DNA from: Arthrobacter sp. OAP107
GTDB lineage: Bacteria > Actinomycetota > Actinomycetes > Actinomycetales > Micrococcaceae
DNA: 64,000 nucleotides
Assembly: GCF_040546765.1 (NCBI RefSeq)
Contig: NZ_JBEPOK010000001.1
Location: forward strand, 3,906,001-3,970,000
Reading direction: 5' to 3'
This document shows positions 30,993 to 39,119 of the stretch, in pieces; position 1 is the stretch's first letter; each line of letters opens with the position of its first letter. Both the position numbers and the translations under genes were made by a program. The notes beneath the pieces are model-generated. The model worked only from the letters and a program-made list of their open reading frames with translations, searched no databases and was not told the DNA's origin.

Positions 30993-31727
30993 ATGTCGAC
31001 GGCGACAGAAGACCGCGCGGATAACGCGAACGACGGCGGGTTGTCACCCGCCATGCACCAACGCGTCCTTGACGCTGTGGGCGTGGCCATCGCATCCGGC
31101 GCCCTGGCGCCGGGAAGCCGCCTGACCCTCGAGGGCCTCCAGCAGGAGTACGGCATATCGCGGACGGTGGCGCGGGACACCATGAAGGTCCTCGAATCGA
31201 TGAACCTGGTCTACTCACGCCGGCGCGTGGGCATCGTGGTGCAGAGCCCGGACCTCTGGAACGTTTATGACCCCAAACTGGTGCGGTGGCGTCTGGCGTC
31301 TGACCGCCGAGCCGAACAGTACGCCAGCCTCACGGAGCTGCGCATCGCCGTCGAACCCATTGCCGCGGCGGGTGCCGCCCGCCGGGCCAGCGCAGCGGAA
31401 CGCAGCCAGCTGGTGGCCTTGGCCGCGGACCTGCGGCGGCTCGGCGAAGCGGGAGAGCTTGAGGGATTTCTTACAGCCGACATCGCGTACCACCGGCTGC
31501 TGCTGAAGAGCTGCGGCAACGAGATGTTCTCGTCCCTTGAAGGAATGGTGGCCGAGGTGCTTACCAGCCGCACGCACCAGGGACTCATGCCGTTCAAGCC
31601 ACGGCCCGAGGCCCTGGACGCGCATGAGGAAGCGGCCGCCGCGGTGGCTGCCGGGGACGCCACGGCAGCGGAGACCGCCATGCACCACATCCTGGACGAA
31701 GTGCGTGAGGCGATGGGGCTGCACTAG
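30993..31727 (+). CDS. GntR-family (FadR/FCD-type) transcriptional regulator of gluconate genes
   Basis: 244 residues. The N-terminal winged helix (~18-85) has 'GSRLTLEGLQQEYGISRTVA' followed by 'MKVLESMNLV', and the C-terminal all-helical FCD ligand domain (~100-235) includes 'EPIAAAGAARR' and 'DIAYHRLLLKSCGN' (D-x3-H metal/ligand residues). ATG 30993 follows 'AGAGGAAAGGCAGGACC'. It probably represses gntKP and itself through the 30899-30915 palindrome. Its TAG stop is part of the CTAG target duplicated by the inserted IS, so the gene stays intact. Confidence 0.9.
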   Translation: MSTATEDRADNANDGGLSPAMHQRVLDAVGVAIASGALAPGSRLTLEGLQQEYGISRTVARDTMKVLESMNLVYSRRRVGIVVQSPDLWNVYDPKLVRWRLASDRRAEQYASLTELRIAVEPIAAAGAARRASAAERSQLVALAADLRRLGEAGELEGFLTADIAYHRLLLKSCGNEMFSSLEGMVAEVLTSRTHQGLMPFKPRPEALDAHEEAAAAVAAGDATAAETAMHHILDEVREAMGLH

Positions 31728-32669
31728 GGTGTGTTGCTAAACCCCGTAGGGGATGAAATGCGGTTGGCTGGTGTGATGGGCGATCGCTTTCTGGTTTCTG
31801 ACGAAGTGTGGTCCGTGATCGGGCCGTTGTTTCCGACGTGGAAGGGCAACGGGCGTCCTGTTGCGGACCGCCGGCTCGTTGTGGAAGGGACGGCATGGAA
31901 GTTCCGGACCGGTGCGCCTTGGCGGGACCTTCCTGAGCATTTTGGGAACTGGAACACGGTCTTCAAGAACTTCGACCGCTGGGCCAAGGATGGTACTTGG
32001 ACGAAGGTGCTGGAGCGCGTCCAGACCCGCGCCGAAACGCTTGGCGACCTCGACTGGATCGCGTCCATTGATTCCACGATCGTGCGCGTCCACCAGCACG
32101 GGGCGACACTTCCGCGCCCCGCGGGGGGCCCCGTCGAATTACATGAAACTCGGGCCTGAACCGGCAGATCACGCGATCGGGCGCTCCCGCGGCGGGCTCA
32201 CTACCAAGCTCCACATGGTCACGGACGGCAGAGGGAGGATGCTTTCAGGCGTCCTAACGGCCGGGAACATCAACGACACGACCATGATGGCAGCCACCTT
32301 GGAAGGGATCCGAGTTCCACGCAGCGGTAAGGGGAGACCGCGCACGCGCCCGGACCGGGTCCTGGCCGACAAGGGATACACCTCCAGGGCAAACCGCATC
32401 TGGTTGGCCGAACGCGGCATCAAGGCCACCATTCCGGAGAAGTCTGACCAGGCAGCCAACCGGAAGAAGAAGGGCTCCTCCGGCGGGCGGCCGCCAGCGT
32501 TTGACGCCGAGGCGTACAAGGGCCGAAACGTCGTTGAGCGGGGTTTTAGCCAGCTCAAAAACTGGCGGGGCCTGGCAATGAGATCCGACAAGACTGCACG
32601 GAACTATATGGCTGCCATTCAGCTCGCCGCATCACTTGCCTGGCTAAAAGCGAGCTTTAGCAACACACC
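31728..32669 (+). mobile_element. IS5-family insertion sequence (942 bp) flanked by CTAG direct repeats
   Basis: The terminal inverted repeats are GGTGTGTTGCTAAA (31728-31741) and TTTAGCAACACACC (32656-32669). CTAG flanks both ends (31724-31727 and 32670-32673), matching the YTAR targets of IS5-type elements. If the duplication is only TA, each IR gains one G/C. The element encodes one DDE transposase split over two frames. The insertion lies exactly at the end of the GntR gene. Confidence 0.9.
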
Positions 32670-32673
32670 CTAG
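31758..32673 (+). CDS. IS5-family DDE transposase in two overlapping frames
   Basis: The first frame (from ATG 31758 to 32159) holds the DUF4096-like N-terminus ('WSVIGPLFPTWKGNGRPVAD') and the first catalytic Asp ('ASIDSTIVRVHQHG'). The remainder lies in a second frame ending at 32673: 'GRSRGGLTTKLHMVTDGRG', 'VLADKGY' (second Asp) and 'NVVERGFSQLKNWRGLA' (the Glu within the Y-R-E-K signature). The frames join at a run of six G at 32123-32128, where a +1 (or -2) shift gives the full protein. Related elements use programmed frameshifting; a mutation cannot be excluded. The stop TAG is supplied by the flanking target repeat. Confidence 0.85.
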
Positions 32674-32685
32674 GCCGGGTAATCC

Positions 32686-32724
32686 GGCGGCACGGTTCCG
32701 TGGCGGCAGCGGAACCGTGCCGCC
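32686..32724 (+). terminator. Hairpin after gntR/IS
   Basis: A perfect 15-bp GC-rich stem (GGCGGCACGGTTCCG with its complement) around a 9-base loop. Before the IS arrived it would have followed gntR by a few bases. No T tract. Confidence 0.6.
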
Positions 32725-32737
32725 CGCATCCCGCGTT

Positions 32738-32779
32738 AAACAACCCAAGGCCCGTAGGGGTTCGGGCCTTGGGTTGTTT
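32738..32779 (+). terminator. Rho-independent terminator, originally of gntR
   Basis: A 17-bp perfect stem (AAACAACCCAAGGCCCG with its complement) around an 8-base loop, ending in TTT. It works for either direction because the stem base is AAA/TTT. Confidence 0.85.
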
Positions 32780-33087
32780 CGGCAGCCGGGTCAGGGCCCC
32801 GCGGGGGCATCACCGAGCCGCTGCGCTGGTTCAGATGGCGGCTGAAGTAGGACGTTCCGGGGCGACAAGGCGAACGGTGCGGCGACCATGCCCAGCCCGA
32901 GCGCGGCTATCGGGCCAGCGTGCAAGCGAAGAGGCGCGGCTTCCTCAAAGAGGATGCGTTGAACAGGGGGTACTACCGAGGGATGTGCGGTTTGGGAGGT
33001 TGTCTGCCCGGTGGCTCCAGGGCTTCGGACACGTCCGCCGCACTTCCGTGTGACCACTTTTTCTACTGCCCGGTAGTTGCGGAATCC
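32780..33087. other. Region without a supported gene
   Basis: About 300 bases. One minus-strand frame (32791-33057) reads through with a hydrophobic stretch ('PIAALGLGMVAAPFAL'), but it lacks a ribosome site and known features. It may be the decayed end of a membrane-protein gene. Confidence 0.3.
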
Positions 33088-33252
33088 CTATAGCCGCGCC
33101 TCGGAGAACGGCACGCTGGGCAGGCGACCTGCCTGCCACGCCTCGGTGGAGCCCTCGCTCGGGGTGTGGCCCCGGCCGTCATGCAGGACGGCACGAACGG
33201 TGGCGCCTGCAACCCAGAGTCCCGCAAGGCCAATGATGATGAACAGTTCCAT
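33088..33252 (-). CDS. Small membrane protein (54 aa)
   Basis: ATG 33252 has 'TCTGAGGAAACACC' in front. The product starts with one membrane helix ('MELFIIIIGLAGLWVAGATV' by eye), then a short cytosolic tail ('HDGRGHTPSEGSTEAWQAGR'). Single-helix proteins of this size are common in the group, but no family is recognised. It is divergent from the BTAD gene, with about 110 bases between them. Confidence 0.6.
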   Translation of the reverse strand: MELFIIIGLAGLWVAGATVRAVLHDGRGHTPSEGSTEAWQAGRLPSVPFSEARL

Positions 33253-33363
33253 GGTGTTTCCTCAGATGAGTGATGGTGATTGATGGGGGTGATTTCAGTG
33301 TGTTCGGCGGGCGTGTGAGCAAGCGTGTGAGAACCGCAGACACCGAAAAGCCGCAGCGGTACC

Positions 33364-35172
33364 ATGAGCCCTATGGCCGAGGCGTGGATCCGGCTCCTCG
33401 GTCCCCCGCGGATCGAGTCCCCTGGCGCAAATCCTGTGCAGCCCCGCGGCCGCAAGGCCTGGGCGGTGCTGACCTACCTTGCGCTGCAAGCAGTGGGCAC
33501 CGGACGGTCGAGAACTGCCTCGCTGCTTTTTCCCGATGCCGCGGATCCACTCGGTGCGCTGCGGTGGAACCTGTCCGAGCTGCGGCGGACCCTTGTTGGC
33601 GTGACGATGGCGGGCGATCCGCTAAAGCTGGAGATGCAGCCAGCATGGCGCTGCGACGCCGTCGAGGCGGTCGGGTCGCCCGGCGGTCCCGGCCTCGATC
33701 CCCGCCGGCTCGACGGCCAACTGCTGGAAGGGCTGTCCTTCGCCGATTGCCCCGTGTTCGATTCCTGGCTGGCGGACCAGCGCTACCGACTGGACAACTG
33801 CGTCCAGGCACTGCTCTATGACGCCGCATTGGCCGCGCTCTCTGCCGAGGCGCCGGACGAAGCGGCGGAGCTCGCGCAGCTGGCGCTGCACCGGGACCCG
33901 TTCCACGCGGACTGCAACACCGTGCTGGTTAAGGCCCTTGTGGCACTGGGCGACCATCAGCGGGCCAAGGAACACGTGGCCAAATGCTCGGAGCTCTACC
34001 GCCAGGAGCTCGGCCTGCCGTTGCCGGCGGAAGTCCGGCGGGCGCTGTCAACCGCGGCTCCCGCCGACCCGGGCATGCCGGCCACCTCCGCCACGGTCCA
34101 GTCGTACATCGACGCCGGCAACGCGTCCCTCCTGGCCGGCGCCGTCGACAGGGGGCTCGACCAGTTGCGGCTCGCCGTCGTAATGGCCCAGCGCAGCACT
34201 GACCGGCACCTGATCGCCGAGTCCCTTGTGATGCTGTCCGGGGCGCTAATCCACCAGGCGGGTGGCCGCGGCGCCGAGGTGGCGGACTTCCTACACCGCG
34301 CGCTATCGGCAGAAGGGCCCGACGGCGCCTCCCGGACTGTCGCCGCGGCGTACCGCGAGCTGGGCTACCTTTCCGTGCAGCGCGGTGTGCCTGACCGGGC
34401 GGCCGGCTGGCTTGGCCGCGCTATGCTCGCGGCCGAGGGATTCCCCGACGAACAGGCGCGGATCTTCGGCATCCAGGGCATGCTCGCTTCGGACACCGCC
34501 TACTATGAGGACGCGGTGACTGCCCTGAAGGAATCCGGAAGACTGGCGAAGGCCATCAAGAACCGCCGGCAGCAGGCCTTCAGCCGGGCCCTGCTGGGAC
34601 GGGTGCAGCTGCTCCAAGGGGACGTGGGTGCGGCGGCGCTGTCGCTGGACCGCGCACTGGACTGGGTGGCAGCCGAACACTGGACGGCGTTCGAGCCGTT
34701 CGTGGCCGGGCTTCGCGGCGAAACCTTTCTGGCCGCCGGCCAACTGGAGGACGCTGCCGAAATGATTGACCGCTCGTGGGTGCTGGCAGATCTCGCCGGT
34801 GACCATTGCTACATGGCACTGGCGGCCGGCGCCGAAGCCCGCCTTTTCCTGACACACGGCGATCTGGTGGCAGCAGAGCACTGGGTACAGCGCGGACTGG
34901 AGCCCAAGCCCTGGTACCTCTGGTACTCGGCACGCCTGCTGGATGTGGCCGTTGAAGTTGCCCTGGAAACCGGCTCACCGCGTGCTTCGGAGCTGGTCGG
35001 CAAACTCGACCGCCTGGCTGGCCGCAGCGGGATGCGCGAGTTCGTGGTGCGGGCAAAGTCCCACCGGGCGGCGCTCGGTGACAAGACCGCGGCTCAAACG
35101 GTGTCGTGGCTGGCGAATGAGATCAACAGCCCCGCCCTTACGGCGTTCCTGGCGCGCCGCCAGGGTGGGTGA
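33364..35172 (+). CDS. BTAD/TPR regulator-like protein
   Basis: 602 residues. The N-terminus (~5-85) resembles the short winged-helix that precedes the bacterial transcriptional activation domain ('WIRLLGPPRIESPGANPVQP', 'AVLTYLALQAVGTGRSRTAS', 'LRWNLSELRRTL'). A BTAD TPR-like domain follows (~95-230: 'ALHRDPFHADCNTVLVKALV'), then a long TPR-type superhelix (~250-590). No ATPase domain is seen. SARP-like proteins activate specialised or stress genes. The start could be ATG 33364 or 33373; neither has a good ribosome site. Confidence 0.75.
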   Translation: MSPMAEAWIRLLGPPRIESPGANPVQPRGRKAWAVLTYLALQAVGTGRSRTASLLFPDAADPLGALRWNLSELRRTLVGVTMAGDPLKLEMQPAWRCDAVEAVGSPGGPGLDPRRLDGQLLEGLSFADCPVFDSWLADQRYRLDNCVQALLYDAALAALSAEAPDEAAELAQLALHRDPFHADCNTVLVKALVALGDHQRAKEHVAKCSELYRQELGLPLPAEVRRALSTAAPADPGMPATSATVQSYIDAGNASLLAGAVDRGLDQLRLAVVMAQRSTDRHLIAESLVMLSGALIHQAGGRGAEVADFLHRALSAEGPDGASRTVAAAYRELGYLSVQRGVPDRAAGWLGRAMLAAEGFPDEQARIFGIQGMLASDTAYYEDAVTALKESGRLAKAIKNRRQQAFSRALLGRVQLLQGDVGAAALSLDRALDWVAAEHWTAFEPFVAGLRGETFLAAGQLEDAAEMIDRSWVLADLAGDHCYMALAAGAEARLFLTHGDLVAAEHWVQRGLEPKPWYLWYSARLLDVAVEVALETGSPRASELVGKLDRLAGRSGMREFVVRAKSHRAALGDKTAAQTVSWLANEINSPALTAFLARRQGG

Positions 35173-35265
35173 AGTACCGGAACTGTGCAGGCGATTGTGC
35201 CACGCGCCGCTGGTGGCTGGGCCCCCGGTTGCCGGCGCCGCCGGTGGGCGTGCGCCTTGGGTCGC

Positions 35266-36099
35266 TTACCCCGGGGCCGGCTCCGGGTAAGCGCGGATTG
35301 TGAATTGATCGCCGTAAACCGACCAGGTCAGCGGCGGGACAAGTTCCAGGTTTCCTGCCTTGAGGAGTCCATAGTAGATCTCCTGCCGGCCATCATGCTG
35401 GTAGTCGCCCCAGGATTTGAGGACCGACACTCTGGCGTCCACCACCCCGGTGAGGTACTCGGCTTCGTTTCCCCCCTGCGCAGGGGGCCGGTGCGCCCGC
35501 CGCGCCGCGCGCAAAATGCCCCCGAATGACTCGCTGTCCTCCCCCGGCCCGTGGTTGACGGACACGTCGTAATAGATAGCCAGGCCAAGCGGCCCCACGC
35601 CGTCCTTGATCGCCTCGGCGAGTGCCGGTTCCCAGTAAACGCGGTCCCGTTCATCCTGTTGGGCCCGTTGGAAAGCCGGGTCGCCGGCCGCTGCCTTCCA
35701 GTCCGCGACGAAGCCCGGGCCCAGCAGCTTGTGGCTCAGTGCGGGCCGCTTTTTGTAGGGGGCCTCCATGATGGGCTGCAACAAGGGGAGATACTTCTGC
35801 AGTAAATTATCTGGGGCGGCATTGGCATAGCACTGCACCAGGTCCAGCATGTCGCCGGTGCCGCTGCACCATCCCACGAGCCCGCCGGTGTAGCCGCGGC
35901 CGTCGTCGATGTCTTCGATGTAGCCGAAGGACTCGGTCCAGTCCTGGGTGGAGTTTTCCGCCGTGGAAGTGAACTGGAGCGCCATCTCTTTGTAGGCCGG
36001 ATGCGAAATGTCCGGGCCGTCCCTGGCGAGCTCACGCGCGTCCCTGGCGAGCTCACGCGCGTCGTGCTGGCCGAGGCGTTCCCGCAACCACTCCAACAT
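35266..36099 (-). CDS. GH46 chitosanase without a visible signal peptide
   Basis: 277 residues. The GH46 core is clear: 'TSTAENSTQDWTESFGYIED' and 'DDGRGYTGGLVGWCSGTGDM', with catalytic Glu48 and Asp66 at the 18-residue spacing known from Streptomyces N174 chitosanase. It hydrolyses beta-1,4-linked glucosamine. Chitosanases are normally secreted, but this start gives a charged N-terminus ('MLEWLRERLGQHDARELARD') containing a 7-residue duplication (ARELARD twice, from a 21-bp tandem repeat) and no signal. A 20-codon leader frame overlaps its ATG. Either the protein is cytosolic, uses another export route, or lost its signal. Confidence 0.88.
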   Translation of the reverse strand: MLEWLRERLGQHDARELARDARELARDGPDISHPAYKEMALQFTSTAENSTQDWTESFGYIEDIDDGRGYTGGLVGWCSGTGDMLDLVQCYANAAPDNLLQKYLPLLQPIMEAPYKKRPALSHKLLGPGFVADWKAAAGDPAFQRAQQDERDRVYWEPALAEAIKDGVGPLGLAIYYDVSVNHGPGEDSESFGGILRAARRAHRPPAQGGNEAEYLTGVVDARVSVLKSWGDYQHDGRQEIYYGLLKAGNLELVPPLTWSVYGDQFTIRAYPEPAPG

Positions 36100-36161
36100 C
36101 AGAGCGGTCCCTGCAGGAAACGCCGCGGGTCAGACGCCGCTGGCAAGCGGTATTGGATCAT
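36099..36161 (-). CDS. 20-residue leader peptide overlapping the chitosanase start
   Basis: ATG 36161 has an excellent ribosome site, 'AAAAGGAGCCTGACAGTC', and encodes 'MIQYRLPAASDPRRFLQGPL'. Its TGA overlaps the chitosanase ATG as TGATG. The better ribosome site belongs to the leader, so chitosanase translation may depend on termination-reinitiation. Alternatively it is the relic of a longer N-terminus disrupted by mutation. Confidence 0.5.
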   Translation of the reverse strand: MIQYRLPAASDPRRFLQGPL

Positions 36162-36204
36162 GACTGTCAGGCTCCTTTTCCCACCGGTCGGAACGCCCTC
36201 ATCT

Positions 36205-36241
36205 GGCGGTGGGGGTCTTGAACGGCGGTGGGGTCTCGAAC
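36205..36241. repeat. Two-copy tandem repeat in the chitosanase/DMFase-like divergent region
   Basis: GGCGGTGGGGGTCTTGAAC (36205-36223) is followed directly by GGCGGTGGGGTCTCGAAC (36224-36241). The 340-base region 36162-36503 otherwise holds no gene; it also has GTAGCCGCTAC near 36345. It may be a regulator binding site. Confidence 0.45.
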
Positions 36242-36503
36242 GTTGTGCGGACCGGCGGCGGCTGGGGGTGAGATGCCCGGTCTCAGAGGCTCTCATCGCC
36301 GCCGGCCCAGTGACCAGTCAATCCGGAATGCCCTGATCACACACGAGTAGCCGCTACCCGATTCTGACGCGATGCGGCTACCCGGTTGCGCAGATGGGCA
36401 TAACCCCGCCTGGACGTGGTGGCTGGTGGCCAGCACCCTCATCGGCCCAAGGTTTTTCCAAGCTTTCGGACGCATGCTCTGTCCAACTGTTATGGGGGGC
36501 CAA

Positions 36504-38177
36504 ATGGGTATCAGATCCGGGTCATCACGGCAGCTTCCTATGCCGGGAAGCCCACTGGCAGCCACGGCCAGCCGAAGGGGTATCCTCGCCGCGGCCGTAA
36601 CGGCGCTGTCGTTGGCTGTCGCCGGAGATGATCACCCCGCAGCAATAGCAACAGCTCCCCGGGTAGCAACACCGGCCAGGCAGCTGAGCACGTCCGGCAG
36701 AAGCAGCATCTTGGCGGCTGCGCCCGTTGCGGGTTTTAATGCGGCAACGGAAAATCTCAAGCCGGGAACACCGCGGGCCTCCGTTCCCACGCACTGGTCT
36801 GCGACTCCCAAGTTGGAGGCCTATCTTGGCCAGCATGCCTCCACTGCCGGCAGGCGAGTCATCACGCTCTACGTCAACTCCAGCCTGCACTCCATACGCA
36901 TCCTGGCGTACCGACTCGGTGACTACGGTGGCGCCGGCCAACGCCTGGTCTGGAAGTCCAATCCGGTCAAAGTCAGTCCACAACCCCGTTTCACGGTGCA
37001 ACACGGAACACGGATGGTCACGTGTCCTTGGAAGGTGACCACGTCAATCGACACGTCGGAGTGGCCCGAGGGCTTCTACTACCTCATCCTCACCGCAGGG
37101 GGCGGACATGACCACCTCATCCCGCTGGTGGTCGAATCCGCCTCAATGAAGGGCAAGAGCGTCCTGGTCTTCAACGACTGCACCATGCAGGCCTACAACA
37201 AGTGGGGCAGGTATTCCCTCTACACGGGGCCCAAAAACAGCCGCGCCCGGCGTTCCTACAAGGTCAGCTTCGACAGGCCCTACGAGAACCACCAGGAATT
37301 CGAGCACAGTAATGCACCGCTCATCCGGGCGGCAGAGGCAATCGCGGACAGCCGGCTGAACCTCGCGTACACGACGGAGGCACGCATCACGGGTCATCCG
37401 GCGCTGGTAAGCGGAGCCACAGCGGTCATCTTTTCGGGTCACTCTGAGTACTGGTCGCCGGCACTGCGGCGCACGATCGAAACCGCTCGAAATCGTGGCA
37501 CCAACGTCATCTTCTGCGGGGCCAACAACGTGTACTGGCGCACTCGGACAGAACCGTCCAAGATGGGTCCAGACCGCATTCTGGTTTGCTACCGTAAGGC
37601 GACACTGGATCCTGTCCGCAGGGCGCATCCGGACGCTGCGACCACAAGGTGGCGCGACGGACCACGCGCCAGCCCGGAATCATCATTCACCGGCGCCCTT
37701 TACGGCGATTTGCGGGTCAAGGGGACGTTTACTGTCAGCGACCCTCATTTTTTCGCCTTTGAGGGCATCGGCGCTCCTCTCGGAGCCACCTTCCCAGGCC
37801 TGACGGGCGGAGAAACGGACCGTGTGTACACCCGGCGAAAAGGGCAGGCATTCGTGTATCCTCCGGATTTACACGTATTTGCCCATTCGCCGGCGGCAGG
37901 CAAGCATGACGCACACGGCTGGGCCGACTCGACTTTTTACACGACCGCTTCGGGTTCGGGGGTCCTGAATATGGCCTCCGTGGACTGGTTGAAAGGCATG
38001 TTCGACCCGAAGGTGCCGTTGAACTCACGAAGATTCGCCATGAGCGTGACCCAAAACATCGTCATCGAGGCGTCTCTGGGCCCGCTCGGCCGCCGCTTCA
38101 GCAGCGACGGGCACCGGATATCGTCCCGACAGCCCACAGCAAGCGCGGCGGGCCGGCAGACGGCACGTACCTTCTGA
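36504..38177 (+). CDS. Secreted N,N-dimethylformamidase beta-subunit-like protein
   Basis: 557 residues from ATG 36504 (a TGGGGGGCCAA leader; ATG 36492 also possible). The N-terminus has a Tat-like 'ASRRGILAAAVTALSLAVAG'. The rest matches the DMFase large-subunit-like C-terminal domain: 'FYYLILTAGGGHDHLIPLVV', 'NDCTMQAYNKWGRYSLYTG', 'VIFSGHSEYWSPALRRTIE', 'IFCGANNVYWRTR' and 'GVLNMASVDWLKGMFD'. The best known member hydrolyses dimethylformamide with a small alpha subunit, but none is encoded nearby. Related secreted proteins are of unknown activity. The N-terminal ~100 residues are low-complexity. Confidence 0.8.
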   Translation: MGIRSGSSRQLPMPGSPLAATASRRGILAAAVTALSLAVAGDDHPAAIATAPRVATPARQLSTSGRSSILAAAPVAGFNAATENLKPGTPRASVPTHWSATPKLEAYLGQHASTAGRRVITLYVNSSLHSIRILAYRLGDYGGAGQRLVWKSNPVKVSPQPRFTVQHGTRMVTCPWKVTTSIDTSEWPEGFYYLILTAGGGHDHLIPLVVESASMKGKSVLVFNDCTMQAYNKWGRYSLYTGPKNSRARRSYKVSFDRPYENHQEFEHSNAPLIRAAEAIADSRLNLAYTTEARITGHPALVSGATAVIFSGHSEYWSPALRRTIETARNRGTNVIFCGANNVYWRTRTEPSKMGPDRILVCYRKATLDPVRRAHPDAATTRWRDGPRASPESSFTGALYGDLRVKGTFTVSDPHFFAFEGIGAPLGATFPGLTGGETDRVYTRRKGQAFVYPPDLHVFAHSPAAGKHDAHGWADSTFYTTASGSGVLNMASVDWLKGMFDPKVPLNSRRFAMSVTQNIVIEASLGPLGRRFSSDGHRISSRQPTASAAGRQTARTF

Positions 38178-38210
38178 CTGCGGCGGTCTGCTGCGCGTCC
38201 GGAGGCTTTT

Positions 38211-38600
38211 CGGGCTAGCGGCCAAAATGTGTGTACGCGGCGTGCTTGGTTGTCACTGTTCACACGGGTTGTAGGGGCTTGCACATGCTTTGAAAGCATG
38301 TGGAGTGACGGTTCCATCGAATCCACCCACGGTGCCTGTTTCATATCTGTCAGAACATCGCACGCATCTGACGCTGCGCCCGAAACTGGAAGCCGACAAG
38401 GAACTGCTGGCCCTGGCAGCTCGTGCAACGCCGCCACTGACAACCCCCGAAGAAAGAACCACACCCGGGTCCAAGACCCCATCGGCCCAGCCCGCTACGA
38501 CCCAGCGTTCAGCACGAGGACGGAAACGGAATCCAACAAGGATGGGCGGACAACGCAGGTGACACGCCCCTCCTGTACACACATTTTGGCCGCTAACCCG
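38211..38600. mobile_element. MITE-like element: 26-bp terminal inverted repeats with a 6-bp target duplication
   Basis: The left terminus (38211-38236) contains GCGGCCAAAATGTGTGTAC, and the right terminus (38575-38600) contains its complement GTACACACATTTTGGCCGC. The 26-base ends match at 25 positions. The element is flanked directly by GCTTTT on both sides (38205-38210 and 38601-38606), the expected target-site duplication. The 390-bp interior has no transposase and no gene with a ribosome site; its composition matches host DNA. It is therefore a non-autonomous element or an internally deleted IS. The IS family is not identified. Confidence 0.85.
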
Positions 38601-38629
38601 GCTTTTCCAGCACCGGCGGTTAAACACAA

Positions 38630-38658
38630 GCAGGGCCCGCCGAATTGGCGGGCCCTGC
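38630..38658 (-). terminator. Terminator of the cold-shock gene
   Basis: A 12-bp perfect stem (GCAGGGCCCGCC and complement) with a 5-base loop lies 34 bases past the cold-shock stop on the minus strand and leads into TTGTGTTTAA. Confidence 0.85.
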
Positions 38659-38691
38659 TCGAAACCTAACGGTCCCGGTTATCTAAGGAAA

Positions 38692-38895
38692 TTAGATAGC
38701 CTGGATGTTCACGGCCTGGGGACCCTTGGGGCCCTGCTCGGTTTCGAAGGAAACCTTCTGGTTCTCTTCGAGGGAGCGGAAGCCGGAGGAGTTGATCGCG
38801 GAGTAGTGCGCGAAAACGTCCTGCGAGGAGTCGTCCGGGGAGATGAAGCCGAAGCCCTTTTCAGCGTTAAACCATTTGACGGTGCCAGTAGCCAT
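38692..38895 (-). CDS. cspA: Cold-shock protein, CspA family
   Basis: 67 residues with the complete CSD fold: 'TGTVKWFNAEKGFGFISPDD' carries RNP-1 (KGFGFI) and 'DVFAHYSAI' carries RNP-2. It binds single-stranded RNA/DNA and melts RNA structure at low temperature. A 224-base untranslated leader separates the start from the next gene, typical of cold-regulated csp mRNAs. The ribosome site on the minus strand is 'GAAGGACAAAAATA'. Confidence 0.95.
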   Translation of the reverse strand: MATGTVKWFNAEKGFGFISPDDSSQDVFAHYSAINSSGFRSLEENQKVSFETEQGPKGPQAVNIQAI

Positions 38896-39015
38896 TATTT
38901 TTGTCCTTCGTGAAGGTGGAGGAAAAGTCCCGACTTTCGGGTCCTCCGGTGTGGGGTGTTCAAAACCGCTACTTCAGAAGAACGCGGACTTTCGACCGCG
39001 CGTACTGCCTGAACT

Positions 39016-39044
39016 ACACAATGCAAACACAACAACGTGGTCAA
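39016..39044 (-). promoter_or_regulatory. Candidate cspA promoter with long leader
   Basis: On the minus strand, TTGACC (39044-39039) is followed after 17 bases by TTGTGT (39021-39016). A leader of about 110 bases follows, with a GAGGACCCGAAAGTCGGG hairpin-like stretch near 38925-38945. The -10 match is poor. Confidence 0.4.
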
Positions 39045-39119
39045 CTCTACAGCACTTCCACCAGCAAAAACACCAAACTTGCAGGCACAACCATTCGGGG
39101 CACAAAGCTGAAGAGGAAC

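Noticed and set aside
32791..33057. An 88-codon minus-strand frame with one hydrophobic stretch
   Set aside because: No ribosome site, no family and an Arg/Pro-rich N-terminus; kept only as part of an unassigned region.
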